Positions 6,547 through 15,731 of a stretch of 64,000 bases of DNA are shown one piece after another; within the stretch, counting starts at the first letter, position 1, and every line of letters starts with the position of its first letter. The DNA is taken from NCBI RefSeq assembly GCF_000721495.1, contig NZ_JOHY01000025.1, positions 25,297-89,296 of the forward strand, read 5' to 3'. This DNA comes from Streptomyces sp. NRRL F-5123. GTDB taxonomy: Bacteria > Actinomycetota > Actinomycetes > Streptomycetales > Streptomycetaceae. A program made the translations under genes and the position numbers. Below the pieces are notes generated by a model that was given only the letters and a program-made list of their open reading frames with translations, was not told where the DNA came from and searched no databases.

Positions 6547-9500
6547 GTGCATCTCAAGAGCCTCACGCTGCGCGGCTTCAAGTCCTTCGCCTCGGCGACG
6601 ACGCTGCGCTTCGAACCCGGAATCACCTGTGTGGTCGGCCCCAACGGATCGGGCAAGTCCAATGTGGTCGACGCGCTGTCATGGGTCATGGGCGAGCAGG
6701 GGGCCAAGTCGCTGCGCGGCGGCAAGATGGAGGACGTCATCTTCGCCGGCACCACCGGGCGCCCCCCGCTCGGCCGGGCCGAGGTCTCGCTGACCATCGA
6801 CAACACCGACGGCGTGCTCCCCATCGAGTACGCCGAGGTCACGATCACCCGGATCATGTTCCGCAACGGCGGCAGCGAGTACCAGATCAACGGGGACACC
6901 TGCCGGCTGCTGGACATCCAGGAGCTGCTGTCGGACTCCGGTATCGGCCGCGAGATGCACGTCATCGTCGGCCAGGGCCAGCTGGACTCCGTGCTGCACG
7001 CCGACCCGATGGGCCGCCGGGCCTTCATCGAGGAGGCAGCCGGCGTCCTGAAGCACCGCAAGCGCAAGGAGAAGGCGCTCCGCAAGCTCGACGCCATGCA
7101 GGCCAACCTGGCCCGCGTCACCGACCTCACCGGCGAGCTGCGCCGCCAGCTCAAACCGCTCGGACGGCAGGCCCAGGTCGCCCGCCGGGCCGCCGTCATC
7201 CAGGCCGACCTGCGCGACGCCCGGCTGCGCCTGCTCGCCGACGACCTGGTCAGCCTGCGGGAGGCGCTGCGCGCCGAGGTCGCCGACGAGGCCGCCCTCA
7301 AGGAGCGACGGGACACCGTCGAGACCGAGCTCGCCGCCGCCACCCGGCGCGAGGCCCGGTTGGAGGAGCAGGTGCGCGCCCTCACCCCGCGGGTCAACGA
7401 GGCGCAGGCAACCTGGTACGAGCTCTCCCAGCTCACCGAGCGGGTGCGCGGCACCGTGGGCCTGGCCGAGCAGCGCCACCGGCACGCCACCGGCCAGCCC
7501 GCCGAGGAGCGGCGCGGCCGCGACCCGGAGGACATGGAGCGCGAGGCCGCCCGCATCCGCGAGCAGGAGGCCGAGCTGACCGAGGCCCTGGACGCCGCCC
7601 AGCGCGCCCTCGACGACACCGTCGGCCACCGCGCCGAGCTGGAGCGCCGGCTCGCCGAGGAGGAGGCCCGGCTGCGCACCGCCGCCCGGGCCATCGCCGA
7701 CCGGCGCGAGGGCCTGGCCCGGCTCGGCGGCCAGGTCAATGCCGCCCGCTCGCGGACCGTGTCGGCCGAGGCGGAGATAGAGCGGCTGACGGCGGCCCAG
7801 GAGGAGGCCCGCGAGCGCGCCGAGTCCGCGCAGGCCGAGTACGAGGAGCTGGCCGCCCAGGTCGAGGGTCTGGAGGCGGACGACAGCGAGCTGGAGGAGC
7901 GCTTCGAGGCCGCGCGCGCCGAGCAGGCCGCGGCCGAGGAGGACTTCACCGCCGCCCGCGAGGCAGCCACCGCCGCCGAGCGCCGCCGCGCCGCGGTCGC
8001 CGCCCGGCGGGACGCGCTGGAGCCCGCGCTGCGCCGCAAGGACGGCAGCGGGGCGCTGCTCGGCGGGGCCCTGACCGGGGTGCTCGGCCCGGCCGCCGGG
8101 CTGCTGCGGGTCGCGCCGGGCTACGAGGTCCCGGTCGCCGCGGCCCTGGGCGCCGCCGCCGACGCGGTCGTGGTCACAGGGGTCGGCACCGCCGCGGAGG
8201 CGCTGCGGCTGCTGCGCAAGGAGGACGCCGGACGGGCCGCGCTGCTGCTTGCCGGCACCCCGGAGCCCGCGCCGCCGACCGCCGCCGAACTGCCGGGCGG
8301 TGCCCGGCGCGCCGCCGAGCTGGTGACCGCGGGCGACGAGCTGGCGGCCGCGGTGCGGACCCTGCTGCGGGACGTCGTGGTCGTCGGCTCGCTGGAGGAG
8401 GCCGAGGCCGTCGTCAGCGTCCACCCGGAGCTGACCGCGGTCACCGCGGAGGGTGACCTGCTGTCCGCGCACACCGCGGTCGGCGGCAGCGCCAAGGCCC
8501 CCAGCCTGCTGGAGGTGCAGGCCCAGGTGGACGAGGCCGCCGCCGAGCTGGAGCGGCTCGCGGAGGAGTGCGCCGAGCTGGCCGAGCGTCAGGCCGAGGC
8601 CAAGGACCGGCGCGCGGTGGCGTCCCGTACCGTCGACGAGCTGGGCCGGCGGCGCAGGGAGGCGGAGAAGGCCAGGTCCTCCGTCGCCCAGCAGCTGGGC
8701 AGGCTCGGCGGGCAGGCCAGGGCGGCGGCGGGGGAGGCCGACCGGGCGGCCGTCGCGGTCGGCCGCAGCCGGGAGTCGCTGGCGGCGGCCCGCGAGGAGT
8801 TCGAGGAGCTTTCCTACCGGCTCGGCGAGGCGCAGCAGGAGCCCGGTGAGGAGGAGCCGGACACCTCCGCGCGCGACCGGCTCGCCGCCGACGGCGCCAA
8901 CGCCCGGCAGACCGAGATGGAGGCCCGCCTCCAGCTGCGTACCCACGAGGAGCGGGTCAAGGGCCTGGCCGGCCGCGCCGACGGCCTGGACCGCGCCGCC
9001 CGCGCCGAGCGCGAGACCCGCGCCCGTGCCGAGCAGCGCCGCCGCCGGCTGGCCTACGAGGCGTCGGTGGCCGCCGCCGTACGGGACGGGGCGCGCGGCC
9101 TGCTGGAGAGCGTCCAGGTCTCGCTGGCCAGGGCGGAGGCCGAACGCGCCGCCGCCGAGCGGGCCAGGGCCGAGCGGGAGGCGGAGCTGGGGCAGGAGCG
9201 GCGCCGCGGGCGGGAGCTGAAGAGCGAGCTGGACCGGCTGACCGGCGACGTCCACAAGGGCGAGGTGCTGGGCGCGGAGAAGCGGCTGCGGATCGAGCAG
9301 CTGGAGGCCAAGGCGCTGGAGGAGCACGGCATGGAGCCGGCCGGGCTGGTCGCCGAGTACGGCCCGGACCAGCCCGTGCCGCCCTCGCCGCCGGCCGAGG
9401 GGGAGGTGCTGCCGGAGGATCCGGAGGACCCGCGCAACCAGCCCCGCCCGTACGTGCGCACCGAGCAGGAGAAGCGGCTGCGGATCGCCGAGAAGGCCTA

Positions 9501-10122
9501 CGCCCAGCTGGGCAAGGTCAACCCGCTGGCGCTGGAGGAGTTCGCGGCGCTGGAGGAGCGGCACAAGTTCCTCACCGAGCAGCTGGAGGACCTCCGCAAG
9601 ACCCGGGCCGACCTGCTGCAGGTGGTCAAGGACGTCGACGAGCGCGTCGAGCAGGTCTTCACCGCCGCCTTCCACGACACCGCACGGGAGTTCGAGGGCG
9701 TCTTCTCCCGGCTCTTCCCCGGCGGCGAGGGCCGGCTGCTGCTGACCGACCCGGACAACATGCTCACCACAGGGGTCGAGGTTGAGGCCCGGCCGCCCGG
9801 GAAGAAGGTCAAGCGGCTGTCGCTGCTGTCGGGTGGTGAGCGCTCGCTGACCGCGGTGGCGATGCTGGTGTCGATCTTCAAGGCGCGCCCCAGCCCGTTC
9901 TACGTGATGGACGAGGTCGAGGCGGCACTGGACGACACCAACTTGCAGCGGCTGATCCGGATCATGAGGGAACTCCAGGAGAGCTCCCAGCTCATCGTCA
10001 TCACGCACCAGAAGCGGACGATGGAGGTCGCCGACGCGCTCTACGGCGTGTCCATGCAGGGCGACGGGGTGTCCAAGGTGATCAGCCAGCGGCTGCGAGA
10101 CGGTCAGCGGAAGACCGCCTGA
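6547..10122 (+). CDS. smc: Chromosome segregation ATPase SMC
   Basis: SMC dimers with ScpA/ScpB compact and segregate chromosomes. The 1191-residue product has Walker A GPNGSGKS at 31-38, two long Ala/Glu/Arg-rich coiled coils, a hinge at about 500-640 (GALLGGALTGVLGPAAGLL), the signature LLSGGERSL near 1093 and Walker B FYVMDEVEAALD near 1117. GTG 6547 is chosen because the family N-terminus (HLKSLTLRGFKSFAS) begins there. The frame stays open upstream to GTG 6454 inside the MITE, which would add 31 unrelated residues. No strong ribosome binding site precedes 6547, but TAGAGT at 6533-6538 could be a -10 for a leaderless transcript. Confidence 0.97.
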   Translation: MHLKSLTLRGFKSFASATTLRFEPGITCVVGPNGSGKSNVVDALSWVMGEQGAKSLRGGKMEDVIFAGTTGRPPLGRAEVSLTIDNTDGVLPIEYAEVTITRIMFRNGGSEYQINGDTCRLLDIQELLSDSGIGREMHVIVGQGQLDSVLHADPMGRRAFIEEAAGVLKHRKRKEKALRKLDAMQANLARVTDLTGELRRQLKPLGRQAQVARRAAVIQADLRDARLRLLADDLVSLREALRAEVADEAALKERRDTVETELAAATRREARLEEQVRALTPRVNEAQATWYELSQLTERVRGTVGLAEQRHRHATGQPAEERRGRDPEDMEREAARIREQEAELTEALDAAQRALDDTVGHRAELERRLAEEEARLRTAARAIADRREGLARLGGQVNAARSRTVSAEAEIERLTAAQEEARERAESAQAEYEELAAQVEGLEADDSELEERFEAARAEQAAAEEDFTAAREAATAAERRRAAVAARRDALEPALRRKDGSGALLGGALTGVLGPAAGLLRVAPGYEVPVAAALGAAADAVVVTGVGTAAEALRLLRKEDAGRAALLLAGTPEPAPPTAAELPGGARRAAELVTAGDELAAAVRTLLRDVVVVGSLEEAEAVVSVHPELTAVTAEGDLLSAHTAVGGSAKAPSLLEVQAQVDEAAAELERLAEECAELAERQAEAKDRRAVASRTVDELGRRRREAEKARSSVAQQLGRLGGQARAAAGEADRAAVAVGRSRESLAAAREEFEELSYRLGEAQQEPGEEEPDTSARDRLAADGANARQTEMEARLQLRTHEERVKGLAGRADGLDRAARAERETRARAEQRRRRLAYEASVAAAVRDGARGLLESVQVSLARAEAERAAAERARAEREAELGQERRRGRELKSELDRLTGDVHKGEVLGAEKRLRIEQLEAKALEEHGMEPAGLVAEYGPDQPVPPSPPAEGEVLPEDPEDPRNQPRPYVRTEQEKRLRIAEKAYAQLGKVNPLALEEFAALEERHKFLTEQLEDLRKTRADLLQVVKDVDERVEQVFTAAFHDTAREFEGVFSRLFPGGEGRLLLTDPDNMLTTGVEVEARPPGKKVKRLSLLSGGERSLTAVAMLVSIFKARPSPFYVMDEVEAALDDTNLQRLIRIMRELQESSQLIVITHQKRTMEVADALYGVSMQGDGVSKVISQRLRDGQRKTA

Positions 10123-10218
10123 CGGCCTACTCCAAGTGGTGGCCGCAGGTGGCGCCGCCAACACTTGAAGCGCCGGTCCCCGGTCATGGGGGCCGGACGC
10201 CGATGGCGAGGAGACCCT

Positions 10219-11634
10219 GTGACCAGCAGTACGGAGCGAGCCTCCGCAAGGGGCGGCAGCACACCGCCGGAGCATCTGGGCCACATCATCTTCATCACCG
10301 CCGCCGCGGCCATGGGCGGCTTCCTCTTCGGCTACGACAGCTCCGTCATCAACGGCGCCGTCGAGGCCATCCGCGACAAGTACGACATCGGCTCGGGCAC
10401 GCTGGCCCAGGTCATCGCGATCGCCCTGATCGGCTGCGCCATCGGCGCAGCCACCGCGGGCCGGATCGCCGACCGCATCGGCCGCATCCGCTGCATGCAG
10501 ATCGCCTCGGTCCTCTTCACCATCAGCGCCGTCGGCTCCGCGCTGCCCTTCGCCCTGTGGGACCTGGCCTTCTGGCGGATCATCGGCGGCTTCGCGATCG
10601 GCATGGCCTCGGTCATCGGCCCCGCCTACATCGCCGAGGTCTCGCCGCCGGCCATCCGCGGCCGGCTCGCGTCCTTCCAGCAGGCTGCGATCGTGCTCGG
10701 TATCGCGGTGTCGCAGCTGGTCAACTACGCCATCCTGCAGGGCGCGAACGGCGACCAGCGCGGCAAGATCATCGGCCTGGAGGCATGGCAGGTCATGCTC
10801 GGTGTGATGGTCATCCCCGCGGTGATCTACGGGCTGCTGTCCTTCGCCATCCCCGAGTCGCCGCGCTACCTGCTCACCGTCGGCAAGGACGCCCAGGCGC
10901 GCTCGGTGCTCGCCGAGGTCGAGGGCGGGGAGACCGATCTGGACGCGCGCGTCGACGAGATCCGCACCGCGATGCGCCGCGAGCACAAGTCCACCTTCTC
11001 CGACCTGCTCGGCTCGCGTTTCGGTTTCCTGCCGATCGTCTGGATCGGCATCGGCCTGTCGATGTTCCAGCAGCTCGTCGGCATCAACGTCGCCTTCTAC
11101 TACTCCTCGACGCTGTGGCAGTCGGTCGGCATCAACCCCTCCGGCTCGTTCTTCTACTCCTTCACCACCTCGATCGTGAACATCATCGGTACAGCCATCG
11201 CCATGGTCTTCGTGGACCGCATCGGCCGCCGCCCGCTGGCCCTCATCGGCTCCGCCGGCATGGCCGTGTCGCTGGCCCTCGAGGCATGGGCCTTCTCCTA
11301 CAAGCACGGCGCCAAGCTCCCCACCGCCCAGGGCGCGGTCGCGCTGGCCTCCGCCCATGTCTTCGTGCTCTTCTTCGCCCTGTCCTGGGGCGTGGTGGTG
11401 TGGGTCTTCCTCGGCGAGATGTTCCCGAACAAGATCCGCGCCGCGGCCCTCGGCGTCGCCGCCTCCGCGCAGTGGATCGCCAACTGGGCGATCACCGCGA
11501 GCTTCCCGACCCTGGCGGACTGGAACCTGTCGGCCACCTACGTCATCTACACGTGCTTCGCGCTTCTCTCCATCCCCTTCGTGGTCTTCTTCGTGAAGGA
11601 GACGAAGGGCAAAACCCTCGAAGAAATGGGCTGA
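10219..11634 (+). CDS. glcP: MFS sugar permease, probable glucose/H+ symporter GlcP
   Basis: 471-residue major facilitator of the sugar porter family with 12 predicted membrane helices. Motifs include GGFLFGYDSSVINGAV in helix 1, the RIADRIGRI loop 2-3 signature, PESPRYLL before the central loop, QQLVGINVAFYYSS in helix 7, and a C-terminal PFVVFFVKETKGKTLEEM (PETKG motif). The position between smc and ftsY is that of glcP1 in S. coelicolor (SCO5578, as I recall), the main glucose permease, whose genome lacks a glucose PTS. GAGGAGA precedes GTG 10219. Substrate assignment rests on synteny and family. Confidence 0.88.
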   Translation: MTSSTERASARGGSTPPEHLGHIIFITAAAAMGGFLFGYDSSVINGAVEAIRDKYDIGSGTLAQVIAIALIGCAIGAATAGRIADRIGRIRCMQIASVLFTISAVGSALPFALWDLAFWRIIGGFAIGMASVIGPAYIAEVSPPAIRGRLASFQQAAIVLGIAVSQLVNYAILQGANGDQRGKIIGLEAWQVMLGVMVIPAVIYGLLSFAIPESPRYLLTVGKDAQARSVLAEVEGGETDLDARVDEIRTAMRREHKSTFSDLLGSRFGFLPIVWIGIGLSMFQQLVGINVAFYYSSTLWQSVGINPSGSFFYSFTTSIVNIIGTAIAMVFVDRIGRRPLALIGSAGMAVSLALEAWAFSYKHGAKLPTAQGAVALASAHVFVLFFALSWGVVVWVFLGEMFPNKIRAAALGVAASAQWIANWAITASFPTLADWNLSATYVIYTCFALLSIPFVVFFVKETKGKTLEEMG

Positions 11635-11709
11635 GCCCGTTCCGACACCTTCACCGGGTCGCCACGGGCGCCACCACGCCATAACCCGAGCATGGATACT
11701 GGTCGGGTT

Positions 11710-12921
11710 ATGGAAATCGTCATCCTTGTCGTAGTCATCGCCCTGGTCGTGATCCTCGGGGCCGGCGGGCTGGTGGTGGGCAGCCGCCGCAGGAAGCAGC
11801 AGCTGCCGCCCGGCGAGCCGCCGAGCACGCCGACGGCTCCCTCCCCGCCCGCGGAACCGCAGGTCGGGGAGGAGACCGCGCCGCCGCGGGAGGAATCCCG
11901 GCGGACCATCGAAGAGGTCCCGCTGCCCGGGGCCACCGTCGCGCCCGAGACCGTCGAGGAGATCGAGCTCGAACCGGCGCCGCCCCTGGAGCAGCCAGAG
12001 CCGACCGCCGGACGGCTGGTCCGGCTGCGGTCGCGGCTGTCCCGCTCGCAGAACACCCTGGGCAAGGGCCTGCTGACCCTGCTGTCCCGGGAGCGCCTCG
12101 ACGAGGACACCTGGGAGGAGGTCGAGGACACCCTCATCACCGCGGACGTCGGCGTCGCCCCGACCCAGGAGCTGGTCGAGCGGCTGCGCACCCAGGTGCG
12201 GGTGCTCGGCACCAGGACCCCGGAGGAGCTGCGCGGCCTGCTGCGCACCGAGCTGCTCACGCTCGTCGACCCGACCCTGGACCGGGCGCTGCGGACCGAG
12301 AGCCACGAGGAGTCCCCGGCCGTCCTCATGGTCGTCGGCGTCAACGGCACCGGCAAGACCACCACCACCGGCAAGCTCGCCCGGGTGCTGGTCGCCGACG
12401 GCCGCAGCGTCGTCCTCGGCGCCGCCGACACCTTCCGCGCCGCGGCCGCCGACCAGCTCCAGACCTGGGGCGAGCGCGTCGGCGCCCGTACGGTACGCGG
12501 CCCCGAGGGCGGCGACCCGGCGTCGATCGCCTTCGACGCGGTCAAGGAGGGCATCGCCGAGGGCGCCGACACCGTCCTGATCGACACCGCGGGCCGGCTG
12601 CACACCAAGACCGGCCTGATGGACGAGCTGGGCAAGGTCAAGCGGGTGGTCGAGAAGCACGGTCCGGTCGACGAGGTGCTGCTGGTGCTGGACGCCACCA
12701 CCGGTCAGAACGGGCTGGTGCAGGCCCGGGTCTTCGCCGAGGTCGTGAACATCACCGGCATCGTGCTGACCAAGCTGGACGGCACCGCCAAGGGCGGCAT
12801 CGTGATCGCGGTCCAGCGCGAGCTGGGCGTGCCGGTCAAGCTGATCGGCCTGGGCGAGGGCGCCGACGACCTGGCGCCGTTCGAGCCCGAGGCCTTCGTG
12901 GACGCGCTCATCGGCGAGTAG
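11710..12921 (+). CDS. ftsY: Signal recognition particle receptor FtsY
   Basis: FtsY is the membrane-associated GTPase receptor that docks SRP-ribosome complexes at the Sec translocon. With ATG 11710 the 403-residue product opens with a hydrophobic anchor (MEIVILVVVIALVVILGAGG). An acidic/proline-rich A domain follows (about 30-100), then the N domain and the G domain with GVNGTGKTTTTGK (near 210), DTFRAAAADQL, DTAGRLHT and TKLDGTAKGG. ATG 11692 in the same frame would add six residues (MDTGRV). Neither start has a clear binding site; the anchor boundary favours 11710. GATACT at 11695-11700 may be a -10 placing transcription start near the ATG. Confidence 0.95.
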   Translation: MEIVILVVVIALVVILGAGGLVVGSRRRKQQLPPGEPPSTPTAPSPPAEPQVGEETAPPREESRRTIEEVPLPGATVAPETVEEIELEPAPPLEQPEPTAGRLVRLRSRLSRSQNTLGKGLLTLLSRERLDEDTWEEVEDTLITADVGVAPTQELVERLRTQVRVLGTRTPEELRGLLRTELLTLVDPTLDRALRTESHEESPAVLMVVGVNGTGKTTTTGKLARVLVADGRSVVLGAADTFRAAAADQLQTWGERVGARTVRGPEGGDPASIAFDAVKEGIAEGADTVLIDTAGRLHTKTGLMDELGKVKRVVEKHGPVDEVLLVLDATTGQNGLVQARVFAEVVNITGIVLTKLDGTAKGGIVIAVQRELGVPVKLIGLGEGADDLAPFEPEAFVDALIGE

Positions 12922-12946
12922 CACGGCGCACCGCGCGACCGCATCC

Positions 12947-12981
12947 GTGAGGGGCACCGGCCATTGGCAGGTGCCCCTCAC
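12947..12981. terminator. Bidirectional hairpin terminator between ftsY and the convergent gene
   Basis: GTGAGGGGCACC (12947-12958) and GGTGCCCCTCAC (12970-12981) form a perfect 12-bp stem with an 11-base loop. It sits in the convergent gap between ftsY and the minus-strand primase-like gene, so it can serve both. Confidence 0.85.
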
Positions 12982-13037
12982 GCGTTCCCGTCACGCATTC
13001 CCGGCGGTGGTTACGTATCCGGGCCGGGCCGCCCCGC

Positions 13038-13763
13038 TCAGACCGGGGAGCGGTCGCGGTGGCAGACGTACGCCAGCGTGCCCAGCAGCAGCCGGGCCTC
13101 GGGGGCGTGCGGCACGCCCTCGGGCAGCGGCTCGCGCAACCAGCGCACCGGGCCGAGGCCGCCGAGGTCCGACGGCGGAGCGGTGACGTGCTCGCCGGGC
13201 CCCAGGCAGCGCAGGTCGAGGTCCGCGTCGTCCCAGCCCATCCGGTAGAGCAGGTGCGGCAGTTCGGCCGCCGCGCCCGGCGCGACGAAGAACTGCGCCC
13301 GCCCGGCGGGGGTCACCAGCACCGGGCCCAGCCGCAGGCCCATCCGCTCCAGCCGCACCAGAGCCCGCTGCCCCGGTTCCGCGGCCACCTCGATCACGTC
13401 GAAGGACCGCCCCGTCGGCAGCAGCACCGCCGCGCCCGGTACCCGCGCCCACGCCTCCGCGGCGCCCGCGGCCGCCGCGCCGGCCGGGATCTCGTCGGCG
13501 AAGGGCAGCGGATGCGCGCCCGGCGCCGGGCAGCCGGAGTCGCCGCAGGAGCACGGCCCGCCGCCGCGGGCGACCCGGGCGCCGGGCACGACGGCCCAAC
13601 CGCAGCGACCCGTGTAGTCGCCAACTGTGGTGCAGACCCCGGCGTGCAACCGACGGCGTACGCCGGGGCGCACCGGGGGGCGCGGCCGGGGAAGGTCCCG
13701 GACGCCGGTCCGCTGCTGCCGCGACTCGCGCGACTCCCGCATCCCGCTGATCGTGAACACCAT
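13038..13763 (-). CDS. Bifunctional primase/polymerase N-terminal domain-like protein
   Basis: 241-residue protein of the family annotated as 'bifunctional DNA primase/polymerase' in streptomycetes (it occupies the place of SCO5581, as I recall). It starts MVFTISGMRESRESR and has a cysteine group (CSCGDSGCPAPGAHP) of the form seen near the front of phage-type prim-pol domains. The core VLLPTGRSFDVIEV...GPVLVTPAGRAQFFVAPG follows, ending with LGTLAYVCHR. There is no helicase domain, and I cannot locate a full acidic metal triad, so catalysis is doubtful. The binding site GGAGGTG lies 4 bases before ATG 13763. The gene is divergent from nsdA. Confidence 0.75.
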   Translation of the reverse strand: MVFTISGMRESRESRQQRTGVRDLPRPRPPVRPGVRRRLHAGVCTTVGDYTGRCGWAVVPGARVARGGGPCSCGDSGCPAPGAHPLPFADEIPAGAAAAGAAEAWARVPGAAVLLPTGRSFDVIEVAAEPGQRALVRLERMGLRLGPVLVTPAGRAQFFVAPGAAAELPHLLYRMGWDDADLDLRCLGPGEHVTAPPSDLGGLGPVRWLREPLPEGVPHAPEARLLLGTLAYVCHRDRSPV

Positions 13764-14135
13764 GCACCTCCAACGGATCGCCGCCGCCGATGGTTACGCG
13801 CCCGCCCGCTCGTTCCGGGCCGCGCTGACCAGTGCTGTGTCAAGTGAATCGCCTGTTACTGCCGAGGAGTTCATTCGTTGGGGTGGCGAATGGTGGCGTT
13901 TCGCCACGGGGGCTCGTCGGGTGCGTGATCGTAGGACTACTTTCGGTTGGTGAGTCCCCGGCGGCGGCACCGCATGCGTCCGTGTGTGCCTTCCGCCTAT
14001 GCCGCGGGCAGTTCCGGGCGGTTCAGGACCGCGCTACCGGGCCCCGGCACTTTCGGCAACCGGAGGACAGGACTCGGCGGACCCTGGTAATCACTGGGTG
14101 TCGGGGTCGGGCAAGACCAGGATGGGGGCTTGACC
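13764..14135. other. 372-base divergent promoter region, with a GTGGCGAA inverted repeat
   Basis: The spacer between the primase-like gene and nsdA holds no gene. GTGGCGAA at 13883-13890 and TTCGCCAC at 13900-13907 form a perfect 8-bp inverted repeat with a 9-base spacer, and TGGTGGCG recurs inside it, as expected of an operator for a dimeric regulator. It loosely resembles the AdpA site (TGGCSNGWWY) but does not match it. No clear -35/-10 pair was found. The nsdA ribosome binding site (GATGGGGG) is at the right end. Confidence 0.45.
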
Positions 14136-15593
14136 GTGGGCGGCGCAGCAGACAAGCAGCCCAACGCGCAGCTGAGTTCATGGTTCGTACGCAGCGGCTG
14201 GTCCAAGGGCGAGCTGGCGCGTCAGGTGAACCGCAGAGCGCGCGAGCTGGGCGCGCACCATGTCAGTACGGACACCTCCCGGGTGCGCCGCTGGCTCGAC
14301 GGCGAGCAGCCGCGCGAGCCGATACCGCGCATCCTGTCGGAGCTGTTCTCCGAGCGTTTCGGGTGTGTCGTCCCGGTCGAGGACCTGGGCCTGCGTCCGG
14401 CGCACCAGCCGCCCGCCGGCGGCGACGTGGACCTGCCCTGGGCGGGGCCGCAGACCGTCGAGATGATCAGCGAGTTCTCCCGCAGCGACCTGATGCTGGG
14501 CCGTCGTGGCTTCCTCGGCGCCTCGCTCGCGCTGTCGGCCGGGCCCGCGCTGGTCGAGCCCATGCAGCGCTGGCTGGTGCCGACCTCGGCGGGCGGCTTC
14601 GGCGCGCCGGAGGCCGCGCCCAGGTCCGCCGCGAGCCGGCCGTCGCGGCTGTCGGAGCAGGAACTCCAGCTGCTGGAGTCGACCACCGTCATGTTCCGCG
14701 AGTGGGACAACCAGTGCGGCGGCGGGCTGCGCCGCAAGGCGGTCGTCGGCCAGCTGCACGAGGTCACCGACCTGCTCCAGGAGCCGCACCCGGAGGCGGT
14801 CGCCCGCCGCCTCTACGGGGTCACCGCCGACCTCGCCTCGCTGGCCGGCTGGATGAGCTACGACGTGGGCCTGCAGCCCACCGCCCAGAAGTACCTGGTG
14901 CTGGCGCTGCACGCGGCCAAGGAGGCCGGCGACCGGCCGCTGGGCGCCTTCATCCTGTCCTCGATGAGCCGCCAGATGATCCATCTGGACCGCCCGGAGG
15001 ACGCGCTGGAGCTGATCCACCTCGCGCAGTACGGCAGCCGCGACACCGCGACCGCCACCACCCAGTCGATGCTCTACGCGCTGGAGGCCCGGGCGTACGC
15101 CAACATGGGCCAGGTCAGCAAGTGCCACCGGGCGGTACGCGCCGCCGAGGACACGTTCACCGAGGCCCGCCCCGGTGAGGACCCGAGCTGGATCAGCTTC
15201 TTCACCGAGGCCGAGCTGCACGCCGAGAACGCCCACTCCTACCGCGACCTGGCCTATGTGGCAGGCCGGAGCCCCGCGTACGCCTCGCTCGCGCACCCGG
15301 TGATGGAGAAGGCCGTGGCGGGATTCCGCGACGACGGCGTGCACCAGCGGGCGTACGCGCTCAACCTGGTCGGCCTGGCCAGCGTCCACCTGCTGCAGCG
15401 GCAGCCGGAGGAGGCGGCGCTCTGCACCGAACAGGCGATGGACGTCGCCAAGCGCCTGCGGTCGGAACGCGTCAACACGCGCATCCGCAAGACCACCCGC
15501 ACGGCGGTGCGCGACTTCGGCGACCTCCCGGCCGTCGTCGCGCTCGCCGACCGGCTCTCGGTGGAACTCCCCGAGGTCGCGGAAACCGCCTGA
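14136..15593 (+). CDS. nsdA: NsdA, negative regulator of Streptomyces differentiation
   Basis: In S. coelicolor nsdA disruption enhances sporulation and antibiotic production, so the protein is a repressor of differentiation; its biochemistry is unclear. The 485-residue product shows the family start KQPNAQLSSWFVRSGWSKGE, a helix-turn-helix-like N-terminal region (LARQVNRRARELG...TDTSRVRRWLDGEQPREPIP), the block SDLMLGRRGFLGASLALSAGP, and a long C-terminal series of TPR-like helices (QKYLVLALHAAKEAGDRPLG onward). GTG 14136 is preferred, with GATGGGGG upstream; TTG 14130 is in frame and adds two residues. A strong terminator follows. Confidence 0.92.
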   Translation: MGGAADKQPNAQLSSWFVRSGWSKGELARQVNRRARELGAHHVSTDTSRVRRWLDGEQPREPIPRILSELFSERFGCVVPVEDLGLRPAHQPPAGGDVDLPWAGPQTVEMISEFSRSDLMLGRRGFLGASLALSAGPALVEPMQRWLVPTSAGGFGAPEAAPRSAASRPSRLSEQELQLLESTTVMFREWDNQCGGGLRRKAVVGQLHEVTDLLQEPHPEAVARRLYGVTADLASLAGWMSYDVGLQPTAQKYLVLALHAAKEAGDRPLGAFILSSMSRQMIHLDRPEDALELIHLAQYGSRDTATATTQSMLYALEARAYANMGQVSKCHRAVRAAEDTFTEARPGEDPSWISFFTEAELHAENAHSYRDLAYVAGRSPAYASLAHPVMEKAVAGFRDDGVHQRAYALNLVGLASVHLLQRQPEEAALCTEQAMDVAKRLRSERVNTRIRKTTRTAVRDFGDLPAVVALADRLSVELPEVAETA

Positions 15594-15619
15594 CCGGCCT
15601 TCCGGCCGGCCGTCCCACG

Positions 15620-15648
15620 GGCCGCACGCCTTACCGGCGTGCGGCCCG
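15620..15648 (+). terminator. nsdA terminator
   Basis: GGGCCGCACGCC (15620-15631) and GGCGTGCGGCCC (15637-15648) make a perfect 12-bp stem with a TTACC loop, 27 bases after the nsdA stop. It separates nsdA from the GlnR-type control region of amtB. Confidence 0.85.
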
Positions 15649-15731
15649 AGTACCTTCTCGGCGATCTCCCGCTCCTCCGCGTTCCCACCCGTATACACAA
15701 TTCACCGAACCGGGGGACGGTTCACCCCGGC

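Noticed and set aside
6679..12981. A 2100-codon open frame on the minus strand opposite smc, glcP and ftsY
   Set aside because: It is a consequence of GC-rich codon bias in the plus-strand genes; it crosses three real genes and the terminator at 12947-12981, and shows only composition-like sequence.
13883..13907. AdpA binding site upstream of nsdA
   Set aside because: The repeat resembles the AdpA consensus TGGCSNGWWY but fails at the fixed G in both orientations.
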